Shown here: piece after piece, positions 9,601 through 18,317 of the stretch
Layout: the number at the start of each line of letters is the position of its first letter
Numbering within the stretch: position 1 is the first letter of the stretch
Origin: Candidatus Accumulibacter cognatus
Lineage (GTDB): Bacteria; Pseudomonadota; Gammaproteobacteria; Burkholderiales; Rhodocyclaceae
NCBI GenBank assembly: GCA_013414765.1
Contig: CP058708.1
Location: forward strand, 2,289,553-2,353,552
Length of the DNA: 64,000 bases
Direction of reading: 5' to 3'
The notes under the pieces: generated by a model
Told to the model about the DNA's origin: nothing
Seen by the model: the letters and a program-made list of their open reading frames with translations, nothing else
Database searches by the model: none
Program-made: the position numbers and the translations under genes

Positions 9601-10992
9601 GAAGGGCACGACGTGCCGCTGTGGTTGCGCGGCGATGCGACCCGTTTGCGGCAGGCGCTGCTCAATTACGCCAGCAACGCGGTCAAGTTCACCGAACGCG
9701 GCCACATCGTCCTGCGCGCGCGCCTGCTCGAGGAGGCGCAGGACAGCCTGCAGGTGCGCTTCGAGGTCGAGGATACCGGCATCGGCATTGCCGCCGAAAA
9801 ATTGCCGCAACTCTTCGAGGCCTTCGAACAGGGGGATGCTTCGACGACGCGCAAGTACGGTGGTACCGGCCTCGGCCTGACGATCACGCGCCGGTTGGCT
9901 CGTCTGATGGGGGGCGATGCCGGTGCCGACAGTGTGCCCGGTCAGGGCAGTCGCTTCTGGTTCACCGCCCGCCTGCAGCGTGGTCATCAGGCCATGGCGC
10001 CTCGGCTTGAGCCGGCGCAAGGTGCCGAGTACACCTTGCGCCGGTGCCATGCCGGGGCGCGCCTGTTGCTCGCCGAGGATAACGCGATCAACCGCGAGGT
10101 GGCGCTTGAACTGCTGCATGGCGCTGGGCTTGCCGTCGACTGCGTTGCCGACGGCCAGGCGGCGTTGCGTATGGCCACGGCAACGGACTATGCGCTGATC
10201 CTGATGGATGTGCAGATGCCCATGATGGACGGCCTGCAGGCCAGCCGCGCGATCCGCGCGTTGCCCGGCCGCACCGCGGTGCCGATCGTGGCGATGACTG
10301 CCAATATCTTCGAGGACGATCGGCGCGCCTGCATGGCCGCCGGGATGAACGACTTTGTCGCCAAGCCGGTGGAACCCGAACAACTGTTTGCGACGCTGCT
10401 GCGCTGGCTGACTCCCGCATTGGCTGATCGTCGCCCGGCCAGCGCGCCGGTGCCGGCTGGAGAGTGGCTGGCAGCGCGGTCAGCAAAGCCGGATGCTCTG
10501 GCGCGCCTGAAGGGCATCGCCGGTCTTGACGCTGTCGACGGGGTGCAACTGCTGAACGGCAATGTGGCCAACTATTGCCGTTTGCTGCGTCTCTACGTCG
10601 ACAGTTACGGCGAAACGATTGCGGCGATGCCGCAGCAACTGCTGCGCGGTGAACACGACGAGGTGCAGCGCCGCGCGCACGCGCTCAAGGGAGTTTCAGC
10701 CAATCTGCGCGTCGCCGGGGTCCAGCAGGCGTGCATCGCCCTGGAAGCGGCGCTACGCGCCGGCGATGCCGCGCCAGACGAGCTCGACCGGCTGGTGATG
10801 ACGCTTGCCGAGCGTTACACGGCGGTATGCGTGGCCATCATCAATGCGCTTGGCGGGGTAGCCGAGGCCAGCACAGTCGGGCAGACGGGCAACTCTTCAA
10901 ACACTTCAAGCTCGGGCAGCAGCGCCTGCGGTTCATCCCTCGGTCGGCCTGACCCGGTAGCAGGCGGCATAGAGCGCCGGCAGGAACCATAG
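6652..10992 (+). CDS. hybrid sensor histidine kinase (TM-PAS-GAF-PAS3-HK-REC-HPt)
   Basis: This 1446-aa membrane phosphorelay kinase has, in order: four hydrophobic segments (about 14-36, 47-68, 84-104, 118-140), PAS 1 (about 180-290), GAF (about 303-470), PAS 2 (486-598), PAS 3 (606-719), PAS 4 (733-846), a coiled coil, HisKA with H893 in [11 protein letters not shown], HATPase with [15 protein letters not shown] and GGTGLGL, REC with D1186 in [13 protein letters not shown], and an HPt domain with H1343 in RAHALKG. All phosphorelay residues are present. The ATG at 6652 overlaps the stop of the c-di-GMP regulator, which is the obvious output partner. The last 20 codons, a Ser/Gly/Asn-rich tail, overlap the 3' end of the convergent efflux gene by 60 bp, so the natural C-terminus may have been extended. 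Confidence 0.9.
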   Translation: MTPMRSDGRAAMLRVVLIYAFVATLWILFSDTLIGHLGVQPETRVMLGMLKGLAFVGLTSMLLYALLRRLPEGAAATPDGGGSRRLLLSVAALALLILIVGAAAMRQVAERQETRPDDLFWITLSIAAALFAVVFLGIMLHQQQRLRFADSFRQVQAEALRRQQLVDQRRAEHLALASHYQTMIGEARDIILLIDENGKIVEANAAAVAAYGYSADELRGMPISDLRGKETLGAFKEQWQASAKPDGVLFEAVHQRRDGTCFPVEVSSRAFSVEGKRYHQSFVRDISERRKADEALRRSHRALRTLSECNQALVRASDEATLLTEICRLLVEFGGYRLAWVAYPDGGDEPCRVRPVAAAGCEDGSGATVHIHNDDLDCGHGPTGTAIRERLPVLAQNLSSDFGIEPWREAAHRQGHAASIALPLLAGDGACLGALNLYAGEADAFDADETKLLAELADDLAYGIRALRDRVARESTEATLRTTAQQLEHLLEASPTTLYALRFIDGVPRAQQVSANVERISGYTVAEALQDGWWEAGLHPDDRAAALRFSASCGGITVHEYRFAHKEGHYLWIRDELRLIRDAAGQAVEIVGAWTDISTARQAMLALQESERRYREMFVANPQPMWVYDRETLAFLDVNAAAIHRYGYRREEFLAMTIKDIRPAEEIPRLLTRVAQVEANVDAGVWRHRRRDGSELLVEITSHALDFGGRRAHVVLAHDITRRVQTEAELRKLSLAVEQSPESIIITDIDTRIEYVNEAAIRSSGYLRAELIGENPRILQSGKTPPGTYVALWAALSAGQGWRGELYNRRKDGVEYIEFAIVTPIRQANGRITHYVAVKEDITEKKRIGAELDHYRHHLEEMVQERTAQLVEARARADAANRAKSDFLANMSHEIRTPMNAIVGLTHLLQRTAPTPQQSERLDKINAATRHLLAIINDILDLSKIEAGKLDLEQGDFGLDTILDGVRSLIVEPARAKGLTVEVEGHDVPLWLRGDATRLRQALLNYASNAVKFTERGHIVLRARLLEEAQDSLQVRFEVEDTGIGIAAEKLPQLFEAFEQGDASTTRKYGGTGLGLTITRRLARLMGGDAGADSVPGQGSRFWFTARLQRGHQAMAPRLEPAQGAEYTLRRCHAGARLLLAEDNAINREVALELLHGAGLAVDCVADGQAALRMATATDYALILMDVQMPMMDGLQASRAIRALPGRTAVPIVAMTANIFEDDRRACMAAGMNDFVAKPVEPEQLFATLLRWLTPALADRRPASAPVPAGEWLAARSAKPDALARLKGIAGLDAVDGVQLLNGNVANYCRLLRLYVDSYGETIAAMPQQLLRGEHDEVQRRAHALKGVSANLRVAGVQQACIALEAALRAGDAAPDELDRLVMTLAERYTAVCVAIINALGGVAEASTVGQTGNSSNTSSSGSSACGSSLGRPDPVAGGIERRQEP

Positions 10993-13900
10993 GGTCAGCA
11001 GCGTGGCGACGATCAACCCGCCCATGATGGCAACCGCCATCGGTCCCCAGAAGACGCTGCGGGTTAGCGGAATCATCGCCAGGATGGCTGCTGCGGCAGT
11101 CAGCATGATCGGCCGGAAACGCCGCACCGTCGAGCCGATGATCGCTTCCCAGGCCGGCTTGCCGGCTTTTTCGTCCTGCTCGATCTGGTCGACGAGAATC
11201 ACCGAATTGCGCATGATCATCCCCGAAAGCGCGATCACGCCGAGGTTGGCGACGAAGCCGAAAGGCACCTGGAAGATCAGCAGCGCCAGCGCGACGCCGA
11301 TCAGCCCGAGCGGTGCGGTGAACAGCACCAGCAACATCCGGCCGACATTCTGCAACTGGATCATCAGCAAGGTGATGACGCCGATGAGCATCAGCGGCAT
11401 CACCGCCTTGATCGAATTCTCGCCCTTGGCCGACTCCTCGCTGGCCCCTCCGGCTTCGATGCGGAAACCCTGCGGCATCCGGGCACGCAGGTCGTCGAGC
11501 AGGGGGTCGATCTGAGCGGTGACGGCGGGCGCCTGCATGCCGTCGCGGAGGTCGGCACGCACGCTGATCGTCGGCAGGCGGTTGCGGCGAGCGATCACGG
11601 TATCTTCGAGCGCAAAGCTGATCTTTGCCAGTTGCGCCAGCGGCACGTAGCGGCCGCTGCGGGTAGGAATGTTGATGTCGGCCAGCGCCGAGATGCGGGT
11701 ACGTTCGTCGCCGGCAGCGCGCGCGATCACGTCGACCAACTGGTCGCCTGCACGCATCTGCGTCACGGCAACGCCGGTCAACATCGAATGGAGGAAAGCC
11801 GAGAGTTCCTGTGAACTGACGCCGAGTGCGCGCGCGCGATCCTGATCGATGTCGATACGGATCATCTTGCCCATCTCGTTCCAGTCGAAGTTCACTTCCT
11901 TGAGATGCGGATTGGCGCGCATCACGTCGGCCACTGCCGCGGCGAGCCGCTGCAACTTTTCAAGGTCTTCGCCGGAAACCCTAAAGACGACCGGAAAGCC
12001 CACTGGCGGACCGTTTTCGAGGCGCAGCACGCGCGCGCGCAGGCCGCTCCATTCGCCGCCGACATCGCCAAAGCGTTCTTCAAGGCGTCGCTTGAGGTCC
12101 TCGCGCGCAGCGAGGTCGTGGGTGGTGATGACCAATTGCGCGAAATTGTCGTTGAACAGTTGCTGGTCGAGTGGCAGGTAGAAGCGCGGGCTGCCATTCC
12201 CAAGATAACTCGCGAAGTACTTGATCGAGCGCTTCATCTCCGATTCGGTAAGGATCGATTCGACTTTTATGGCGGCCGTTTTGGTCGCTAGCAGGGAAGC
12301 GCCGTTCGGCAACCACAGGTCGACCAGTAACTCGGGACGACTCGATGCCGGAAAGAACTGTTTCTGTACGCCCAGTCCCAGACCTGACAGCGCCGCCACG
12401 AAAGCAGCCAGCGTGGCGGCGATCACCAGCCAGCGATGCCGCAAAGACCATTCGATGGTCGCGCGAACATGACGATAGAAAGGCGTCTGGTAAGTGTCTT
12501 GACCGTGCTGTTGGGCCTTGTGGTGCAGTTTATCGGCGTCCAGCAGCAGGTAGCCCAGGTAGGGGGTGAACAGTACCGCCACGACCCAGGAAACCAGCAG
12601 CGCGATGCTCACTACCGCGAAAATCGAAAAGGTATATTCACCGGCGCCGGACCTGGCCAGACCGACCGGCATGAAGCCGACGGCAGTAATCAGGGTGCCG
12701 GTGAGCATCGGAAAAGCGGTCGAGGTGTAGGCGAAGGTGGCCGCGCGGAAGCGATCCCAACCCTGTTCCATTTTCACGACCATCATTTCGACGGCAATGA
12801 TTGCGTCGTCGACCAGCAGACCCAGCGAGATGACCAGCGCACCGAGCGAGATCCGTTGCAGGTCGATCCCGAATACGGCCATCAACAGGAAGGTGACCGC
12901 CAGTACCAGCGGAATCGACAGGGCGACGACGGTGCCGGTGCGCATGCCGAGGCTGAGGAAGGAGACTGCCAGGACAATCAGGACGGCTTCGGCCAGCGAC
13001 GACATGAAGAGGTTCATCGATTGGCGGACGATTTGCGGTTGATCGGCGACGATGTGCATGTCGATTCCCAGCGGCAATTGTTTCTGCAGTCGCTCGGTTT
13101 CGGCGCGCAAGCGGTCGCCAAGCCGGATCACGTCGCCCCCCTTGTTCATGGCGATGGCGATGCCGATCGCGTCCTGACCCTGAACGCGCATGCGGGGTGT
13201 CGGTGGATCGGCAAAACCGCGTTCAATCGTTGCGATGTCGCCGAGGCGGAACCGGTGCCCATCGGCCTGGATGCCGATCTCGCGAATACTCTCCAGCGAC
13301 TTGAAATCGCCCGAGACGCGAATGCGTACCCGGTCGGACGGCGTTTCGTAGAATCCGGCCGGAGTCATTGCGTTATGCTTCTGCAGTGCGTCGAAGATCG
13401 TCAGCGGATTCAGACCGAGCGTCGCCAGCTTGGCGTGCGCAACCTCGATGTAGATCTTTTCTTCTTGGACGCCGATCAACTCGATTTTCTTGACGTCGGG
13501 GACCTGCCGTAATTCGCGGGCGATGCGGTCGGCCTCGCGACGCAGCGTGGCAAGGTCGAAGCCATCACCGGTCAGGGCGTAGATGTTGATGAAGGTGTCG
13601 CCAAATTCGTCGTTGATGAAAGGGCCGAGCACGCCTTGCGGCAGAGTATGCCGCATATCGCCGATCTTCTTGCGGACCTGGTACCAGGTTTCTGGAACCT
13701 CCTTCTTCGGCGTGTAGTCCTTGAGCAGAACGGTGATCAAGGACTCGCCGGAGCGTGTCTGCGAGCGCAGCACATCGACCCAGGGGACTTCCTGCAGGCG
13801 TTTTTCGATCCGTTCGGTGACCTGCAGTTGCATCTCGTTCGCGGTGGCACCCGGCCACAGCGTACGCACCACCATCGCCTTGAAAGTGAAGTCCGGGTCC

Positions 13901-14016
13901 TCGGCGCGGCCGAGCCTGATATACGCAAGCACACCGCCAAGCATCAGCAGGACGATCAGATAGGCGACCAGCGAGCGGTGGCGCAGCGCCCATTCGGACA
14001 GATTGGGAAAGATCAT
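10933..14016 (-). CDS. RND efflux transporter, inner-membrane permease (AcrB/HAE1-like)
   Basis: This 1027-aa proton-driven drug/solute pump of the inner membrane has the full RND length and two repeats of one TM helix, a large periplasmic loop and further TM helices. The N-terminus [20 protein letters not shown] precedes TM1. The proton-relay aspartate pair is visible in TM4 ([20 protein letters not shown]). The TM10 region reads [20 protein letters not shown], with Arg at the place where AcrB has Lys, as in a separate HAE1 clade. The upstream adaptor overlaps it by ATGA. No TolC-type channel is adjacent, so the pump probably borrows one. The 3' end overlaps the convergent kinase gene by 60 bp. 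The substrate cannot be predicted. Confidence 0.92.
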   Translation of the reverse strand: MIFPNLSEWALRHRSLVAYLIVLLMLGGVLAYIRLGRAEDPDFTFKAMVVRTLWPGATANEMQLQVTERIEKRLQEVPWVDVLRSQTRSGESLITVLLKDYTPKKEVPETWYQVRKKIGDMRHTLPQGVLGPFINDEFGDTFINIYALTGDGFDLATLRREADRIARELRQVPDVKKIELIGVQEEKIYIEVAHAKLATLGLNPLTIFDALQKHNAMTPAGFYETPSDRVRIRVSGDFKSLESIREIGIQADGHRFRLGDIATIERGFADPPTPRMRVQGQDAIGIAIAMNKGGDVIRLGDRLRAETERLQKQLPLGIDMHIVADQPQIVRQSMNLFMSSLAEAVLIVLAVSFLSLGMRTGTVVALSIPLVLAVTFLLMAVFGIDLQRISLGALVISLGLLVDDAIIAVEMMVVKMEQGWDRFRAATFAYTSTAFPMLTGTLITAVGFMPVGLARSGAGEYTFSIFAVVSIALLVSWVVAVLFTPYLGYLLLDADKLHHKAQQHGQDTYQTPFYRHVRATIEWSLRHRWLVIAATLAAFVAALSGLGLGVQKQFFPASSRPELLVDLWLPNGASLLATKTAAIKVESILTESEMKRSIKYFASYLGNGSPRFYLPLDQQLFNDNFAQLVITTHDLAAREDLKRRLEERFGDVGGEWSGLRARVLRLENGPPVGFPVVFRVSGEDLEKLQRLAAAVADVMRANPHLKEVNFDWNEMGKMIRIDIDQDRARALGVSSQELSAFLHSMLTGVAVTQMRAGDQLVDVIARAAGDERTRISALADINIPTRSGRYVPLAQLAKISFALEDTVIARRNRLPTISVRADLRDGMQAPAVTAQIDPLLDDLRARMPQGFRIEAGGASEESAKGENSIKAVMPLMLIGVITLLMIQLQNVGRMLLVLFTAPLGLIGVALALLIFQVPFGFVANLGVIALSGMIMRNSVILVDQIEQDEKAGKPAWEAIIGSTVRRFRPIMLTAAAAILAMIPLTRSVFWGPMAVAIMGGLIVATLLTLWFLPALYAACYRVRPTEG

Positions 14017-15110
14017 CGCCTGGAGGTGCCTTGCCGATCCTTTTTCGGCAGTGGCTCGTCAAACCGGGGTGCCTGTTCGATGACCTTGACGTGCTCGCCG
14101 CTGCTCAGCTTATGGACGCCGGCGACGACGATTCTTTCCCCGGCCTGCACGCCGCTGTCCAGTACGGCGGCGTCTTCCCGATAGCGGGCAATCGCAACCG
14201 GTCGCAAGGTAACGGTCTGCTCCGCGCTGACCACCCATAGCGCTGGCTGGCCAGCGTGCTGAAATATGGCTGTCAGCGGCACCGTCAGGTGGGCCTTCCC
14301 GTCAGGGCGATGGAAGTGTACCCTGGCGGTCATCCCGAGCAGAACCCGGGCATCCGGATGGTGGATTGAAACGCGCGCCGCGTAACTGCGGGTGACCGGG
14401 TCGGCAACTGCCGATACTTCGCGCAGCGTTCCCAGATAGATGGCCTCGTTTTCTGCCCACAGGCTCACCTCGGCGGATCGAAGCGCGCGCAGCTCCGGCA
14501 TGTGTGTCTCGGGGATCGAGATCGCGACTTCCAGGGTGTCGGCACGCGCCAGTCGCATCACGGTCTGCCCAGCGGCGACAACCTGGCCGACTTCAGCCGT
14601 GACGAATCCGACGATACCCGCCTGTTCAGCTCTGAGAACCGTATACGCGGTCTGGTTGCGGGCCAGTTCAGCCTGTGCCAGTGCGGCCCTGAAGCGAGTC
14701 TCCTGGGCATCGAGGGCTGCCTGGCTGACGAAGTTTCTGGCATGCAGATTCCTGAAACGCCCGAGATCGGCGGCGGCAAGGTCCAGTTGAGCGGAAGCTG
14801 CCGTCGCCGCCAGGGTGGTATCGGCGGGATCGAGCCTGGCCAGTACTTCCCCGGCTTTGACCACGGCCCCGGTATCGACCAGGCGGGCAGAGATCTTGCC
14901 GGGAATGCGGAAGGCGAGCGGGATTTCGTAACGCGAGCGAACCTCTCCCGAGTAGTCGAGGAACTCGTCTCCCGCGCTTTCGCCAAGAACGCGCGTCAAT
15001 ACCGGCCGGGTGGGCTCGGGGGCTACTGGCTCCTTGCCGCAGGCGGCGAGCAGCGCGAGAAGGGCGAGCAACAGCAGAGTGTTTTGAGGAAAGGCCGTGT
15101 TCAGCCGCAT
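14013..15110 (-). CDS. RND efflux periplasmic adaptor, lipoprotein (AcrA/HlyD family)
   Basis: This 365-aa membrane-fusion protein links the RND permease to an outer-membrane channel. The ATG at 15110 gives a lipoprotein signal peptide MRLNTAFPQNTLLLLALLAL followed by the lipobox LAAC, so it would be lipid-anchored in the periplasm. After it come a beta-barrel strand with YSGEVRSRYEIPLAFRIPGK, the lipoyl half-motif ARLVDTGAVVKAGEVLARLD, a helical hairpin (about 95-150) and the second lipoyl half (GFVTAEVGQVVAAGQTVMRL). The frame is open back to 15320, but that extension has no conserved content. The stop overlaps the permease start, giving a two-gene operon read away from pilM. Confidence 0.9.
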   Translation of the reverse strand: MRLNTAFPQNTLLLLALLALLAACGKEPVAPEPTRPVLTRVLGESAGDEFLDYSGEVRSRYEIPLAFRIPGKISARLVDTGAVVKAGEVLARLDPADTTLAATAASAQLDLAAADLGRFRNLHARNFVSQAALDAQETRFRAALAQAELARNQTAYTVLRAEQAGIVGFVTAEVGQVVAAGQTVMRLARADTLEVAISIPETHMPELRALRSAEVSLWAENEAIYLGTLREVSAVADPVTRSYAARVSIHHPDARVLLGMTARVHFHRPDGKAHLTVPLTAIFQHAGQPALWVVSAEQTVTLRPVAIARYREDAAVLDSGVQAGERIVVAGVHKLSSGEHVKVIEQAPRFDEPLPKKDRQGTSRR

Positions 15111-15401
15111 ACCGTGCCTTACGGGCAGGGGCGCATCGGGGTCGGAGTCCGCACCGCGCAAAACAAGCACCAGCAGCCTGAGAGCAATGATCGGGCCAGT
15201 AATGTAGCTGTTGCTGCAAGTGGAGTCAATTGGCGAGGATTGTCCGCTAGTGATCCGCCGGAAAACGCTGCCGGCGTCGGTGGTGCTCCCATTCGTAGAG
15301 CCGATTAAATGTAAAATCAAACGGATAAGGAGGCCGGGTGAGCATTTGTGGGGTTCACGCCAAGCATCAGCAGGGTGGCGTTGAAAGCCTCCAGAAATTT
15401 C

Positions 15402-15430
15402 TTTACATGCCGTAACCTTGTTGTTAGCAT
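15402..15430 (+). promoter_or_regulatory. candidate sigma-70 promoter for the pil operon
   Basis: TTTACA (15402-15407) and TAGCAT (15425-15430) are 17 bp apart, about 70 bp before pilM. The -35 matches 5 of 6 consensus bases and the -10 is weaker. The interval 15111-15500 has no gene and must hold the divergent promoters of the efflux operon and the pil operon; nothing else was recognised there. Confidence 0.4.
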
Positions 15431-15500
15431 CAAAAGGAGAATCTCCATAGGTACGCTAACTGCAAATTATTGAAGGGTTTTTTAGGCGAGGGGTGGCAAT

Positions 15501-16580
15501 TTGCAGCTTGATTTTTCGATCTTTAATCCCAAGGCGCGCTCGCTGATCGGTCTTGATATCAGTTCGTCGTCGGTCAAAATGGTGGAGCTGGCCAGTGATG
15601 GCAAGGGTGGCTACCGTGTCGAGCGTTACGCGATCGAGGTCTTGCCAAGGGATGTCGTGTCGGATGGCAACATTGTCAATCTTGAGTCGGCTGCGGAATC
15701 CGTCAGGCGGACCTGGAAGAAACTGGCGACCTCGACGCGGCAGGTGGCCATCGCTCTTCCATCGTCACATGTCATTACCAAGAAAATCATTGTCATGGCG
15801 GGGCAGCGTGAAGATGAGCTCGAACTGCTGGTGGAGTCCGAGGCCAACCAATACATCCCGTTCCCGCTCGATGAAGTCAACCTGGACTTTCAGGTGCTCG
15901 GGCCAGCGCCGTCTTCTCCTGACGAGATCGAGGTTCTGATTGCTGCGTCGCGGAAGGAAAAGGTGGAGGACCGCGTTGCCGTTGCCGAATCAGCCGGCCT
16001 CAAGCCGAAAGTGTTGGACGTGGAGTCCTACGCCATGCTTGCCGCTTTTGAACTGATTGAGGCTCAGCTTCCGGAAGGCGGCAAAGGGAAGATCATTGCC
16101 TTGGTGGACATCGGCGCCAATGTGATGAACTTCACCGTTCTCCGCAATGGTCAGCAACTGTACGCTCGCGAACAGGCATTCGGCGGCAATCAACTGACGC
16201 AGGATATCGCCCGCATGTTTGGCATGAGCTTCGAGGAGGCAGAGGCCGAGAAACGCCGAAATACGCTGCCGGAGAAATACGAGGCCGAACTACTGCGGCC
16301 ATTTCTCGAATCTCTAGCTCTGGAACTGTCGCGTGCCTTGCAGTTCTTCTTCACTTCGACGCAGTTCAACGAGGTCAACCACATCGTCCTCGCAGGGGGC
16401 TGCGCAGTCATTCCGGGTGTTGACGAAGTGGTGGCTTCCCGGACCCAGATCAACACGATCATTGCTAATCCCTTTGCCAACATGCTGCTCGCCGAACGGG
16501 TTCGCGGCAAGAATCTGCTGGCCGATGCTTCGTCATTGATGGTCGCCTGCGGTCTTGCGCTGAGGAGATTCGACGCATGA
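15501..16580 (+). CDS. pilM: type IV pilus assembly protein PilM
   Basis: PilM is an actin-like ATPase of the cytoplasmic face of the type IV pilus machine; it binds the N-terminus of PilN. The 359-aa protein shows the actin/FtsA fold: phosphate-1 region LIGLDISSSSVKMVEL, the FtsA-like 1C region in the first half, phosphate-2 region IIALVDIGANVMNFTVLRNG and the adenosine motif VLAGGCAVIPGVDEVV. It begins with TTG at 15501, eight bases after a GAGGGG ribosome site. It opens the canonical pilMNOPQ operon and overlaps pilN by ATGA. Confidence 0.96.
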   Translation: MQLDFSIFNPKARSLIGLDISSSSVKMVELASDGKGGYRVERYAIEVLPRDVVSDGNIVNLESAAESVRRTWKKLATSTRQVAIALPSSHVITKKIIVMAGQREDELELLVESEANQYIPFPLDEVNLDFQVLGPAPSSPDEIEVLIAASRKEKVEDRVAVAESAGLKPKVLDVESYAMLAAFELIEAQLPEGGKGKIIALVDIGANVMNFTVLRNGQQLYAREQAFGGNQLTQDIARMFGMSFEEAEAEKRRNTLPEKYEAELLRPFLESLALELSRALQFFFTSTQFNEVNHIVLAGGCAVIPGVDEVVASRTQINTIIANPFANMLLAERVRGKNLLADASSLMVACGLALRRFDA

Positions 16581-17143
16581 TACGGATCAATCTTCTGCCA
16601 CATCGGGAAGAGAAGCGCAGAGCGCGGCGGCAACAGTTTTACGCCTTGCTGGGCCTGGTGACGCTGCTTGCAGGGCTGATCGGGGTTCTCGTTTACTCGG
16701 TGATTGCCGGTTACATTTCGGCGCAGGATGCCAGGAATGATTTTCTCAAGAAGGAGATCGCCGTCCTCAACAAGGAGATCGATCAGATCAAGCGGCTCAA
16801 GGAGCAGAGCGACGCCTTGATGGAGCGTAAACGGATCATCGAGTCGTTACAGCGTGATCGGGCAGAGGCGGTGCGTTTGCTGAGCGAACTGGCCAAGCAG
16901 ATGCCGGAAGGAGTGTACCTGCGTTCGTTGAAGCAGGAGGGGCAGAGAATCAGTCTCGGCGGTTATGCCCAGTCCAGTGCCCGGGTGTCGACGCTGATGC
17001 GCAACATCGAGGCATCACCGTGGCTTGAAAAACCGCAGTTGCTGGAAATCAAGGCCGTCCTCGTTGACAAGCGGCGCCTCAATGAATTCACCATGAATGC
17101 CTCGATCAAGAGGACGACGGTCGGAGGAGGAGAGCAGAAGTGA
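16577..17143 (+). CDS. pilN: type IV pilus inner-membrane protein PilN
   Basis: This 188-aa bitopic protein carries the PilM-binding N-terminal motif MIRINLLPHREEKRRARRQQ. A single transmembrane helix follows (about 23-46), then a coiled coil (about 55-95) and a small periplasmic ferredoxin-like domain. It pairs with PilO to form the alignment subcomplex between PilM and the PilQ secretin. Its start and stop both overlap the neighbouring genes (ATGA at 16577 and the GTG of pilO), so translation is coupled. Confidence 0.95.
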   Translation: MIRINLLPHREEKRRARRQQFYALLGLVTLLAGLIGVLVYSVIAGYISAQDARNDFLKKEIAVLNKEIDQIKRLKEQSDALMERKRIIESLQRDRAEAVRLLSELAKQMPEGVYLRSLKQEGQRISLGGYAQSSARVSTLMRNIEASPWLEKPQLLEIKAVLVDKRRLNEFTMNASIKRTTVGGGEQK

Positions 17144-17805
17144 AAGCAAGCGCTCTTCAAAACATCGACGTGAGGGCAATCTTTCGGGATTTCCAGGATC
17201 TGAATCCCAAGGATGTGGGGACGTGGCCTCTGGTGCCGCGTGTAGCCATCCTGTTGGCCCTGTTCCTGTTGATCCTGTTGGGTGGCTGGTGGTTCTTCTG
17301 GGATGAACAGTTGGTGTCCCTGGAAAACAAGCAGCAAACCGAATTGAAGCTCAGGGATGAGTTCGTTGCCAAGAAGAAACTGGCGGTAAACCTCGATCTG
17401 TACGTGCAGCGCCTGAACGAGATTGACCGTTCCTTCGGTGCGCTCCTGAAACAATTGCCCAACAAATCTGAAGTCGAGGCCTTGCTGGTTGAAATCAACC
17501 AGGCGGGGATGGGCAGAGGGCTGCAGTTCGAGTTGTTCAAACCTGGAGCGGAGCAAGTCAAGGACTTTTATGCGGAACTGCCAATCAACGTGCGCCTGAC
17601 CGGCTCTTATCATGACTTCGGCGCCTTCGCCGGAGATATCGGCAAGCTGTCCAGGATCGTCACCTTGAACAATATCGCCATTGCCCAGGGCAAGGACGGG
17701 GGGTTGGTGATGGATGCCATTACCAAGACCTTCCGCTATCTCGACGAAGAAGAACTGGCGGCGAAGAGGAAGGCCGCCCAAGCTGCGAAGGCTGGAAAGA
17801 AATGA
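17140..17805 (+). CDS. pilO: type IV pilus inner-membrane protein PilO
   Basis: This 221-aa partner of PilN has a cytoplasmic N-terminus, one transmembrane helix (about 32-54, VAILLALFLLILLGGWWFFW), a periplasmic coiled coil and a C-terminal domain with LPINVRLTGSYHDFGAFAGD, the conserved PilO block. The start is GTG at 17140, embedded in the pilN stop. The C-terminal KRKAAQAAKAGKK tail is Lys/Ala-rich. Its position between pilN and pilP is canonical. Confidence 0.95.
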   Translation: MKASALQNIDVRAIFRDFQDLNPKDVGTWPLVPRVAILLALFLLILLGGWWFFWDEQLVSLENKQQTELKLRDEFVAKKKLAVNLDLYVQRLNEIDRSFGALLKQLPNKSEVEALLVEINQAGMGRGLQFELFKPGAEQVKDFYAELPINVRLTGSYHDFGAFAGDIGKLSRIVTLNNIAIAQGKDGGLVMDAITKTFRYLDEEELAAKRKAAQAAKAGKK

Positions 17806-18317
17806 GGAGACTCGTTGCCCTGCTTGGCACGCTCTTCCTGGTCGCATGTTCCACTGGCGATCACGAGGACCTGCGTGAATGGATGAAAACTGCGGCTCAG
17901 GATACCAAGGCCAAAATCCCCCCCTTGCCGGTAGTTGAGCCCTACGAGCCTGCCTCTTATGATGTGGGCGGTCTGTTTGACCCTTTCAAGCCGGCCAAGG
18001 TGGGTCCCGAGGAGAAGAAGGGCGGTGGTGGCCTGCGGCCTGACCTCGATCGGCCAAAAGAACCGTTGGAGCTTTATCCCCTGGAGTCGCTGAAATACGT
18101 CGGAGTGATGACGAGAAACAAGGTGTCGTACGCCATCATCCAGGTTGAAGGGACTTTGTACCAAATCAAGATCGGAAATTACATGGGGCAGAATTTCGGC
18201 GTGGTGGTCAACGTTTCCGAGGCAGATGTCACCCTGCGAGAACTCGTCCAGGATTCGGCCGGTGACTGGGTGGAGAGGACGAGTACCTTGCTTTTGCAGG
18301 AGAAGGGAGCAAAGTGA
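17802..18317 (+). CDS. pilP: type IV pilus lipoprotein PilP
   Basis: This 171-aa inner-membrane-anchored lipoprotein has the signal MRRLVALLGTLFLVACS with lipobox LVAC. The proline-rich linker contains DVGGLFDPFKPAKV, and the C-terminal beta domain has LESLKYVGVMTRNKVSYAII, the piece that contacts the N0 domain of PilQ. It links the PilMNO platform to the secretin. It overlaps pilO by ATGA and pilQ by TGATG. Confidence 0.95.
   Translation: MRRLVALLGTLFLVACSTGDHEDLREWMKTAAQDTKAKIPPLPVVEPYEPASYDVGGLFDPFKPAKVGPEEKKGGGGLRPDLDRPKEPLELYPLESLKYVGVMTRNKVSYAIIQVEGTLYQIKIGNYMGQNFGVVVNVSEADVTLRELVQDSAGDWVERTSTLLLQEKGAK

Noticed and set aside
8470-10383. 637-codon open frame opposite the hybrid kinase
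   Set aside because: It is antisense to the PAS, HisKA and REC domains, with no ribosome site or recognisable domain.
12436-13512. 358-codon open frame opposite the RND permease
   Set aside because: It is Gln/Asp/Arg-rich and antisense to conserved transmembrane segments, as expected of a shadow frame.
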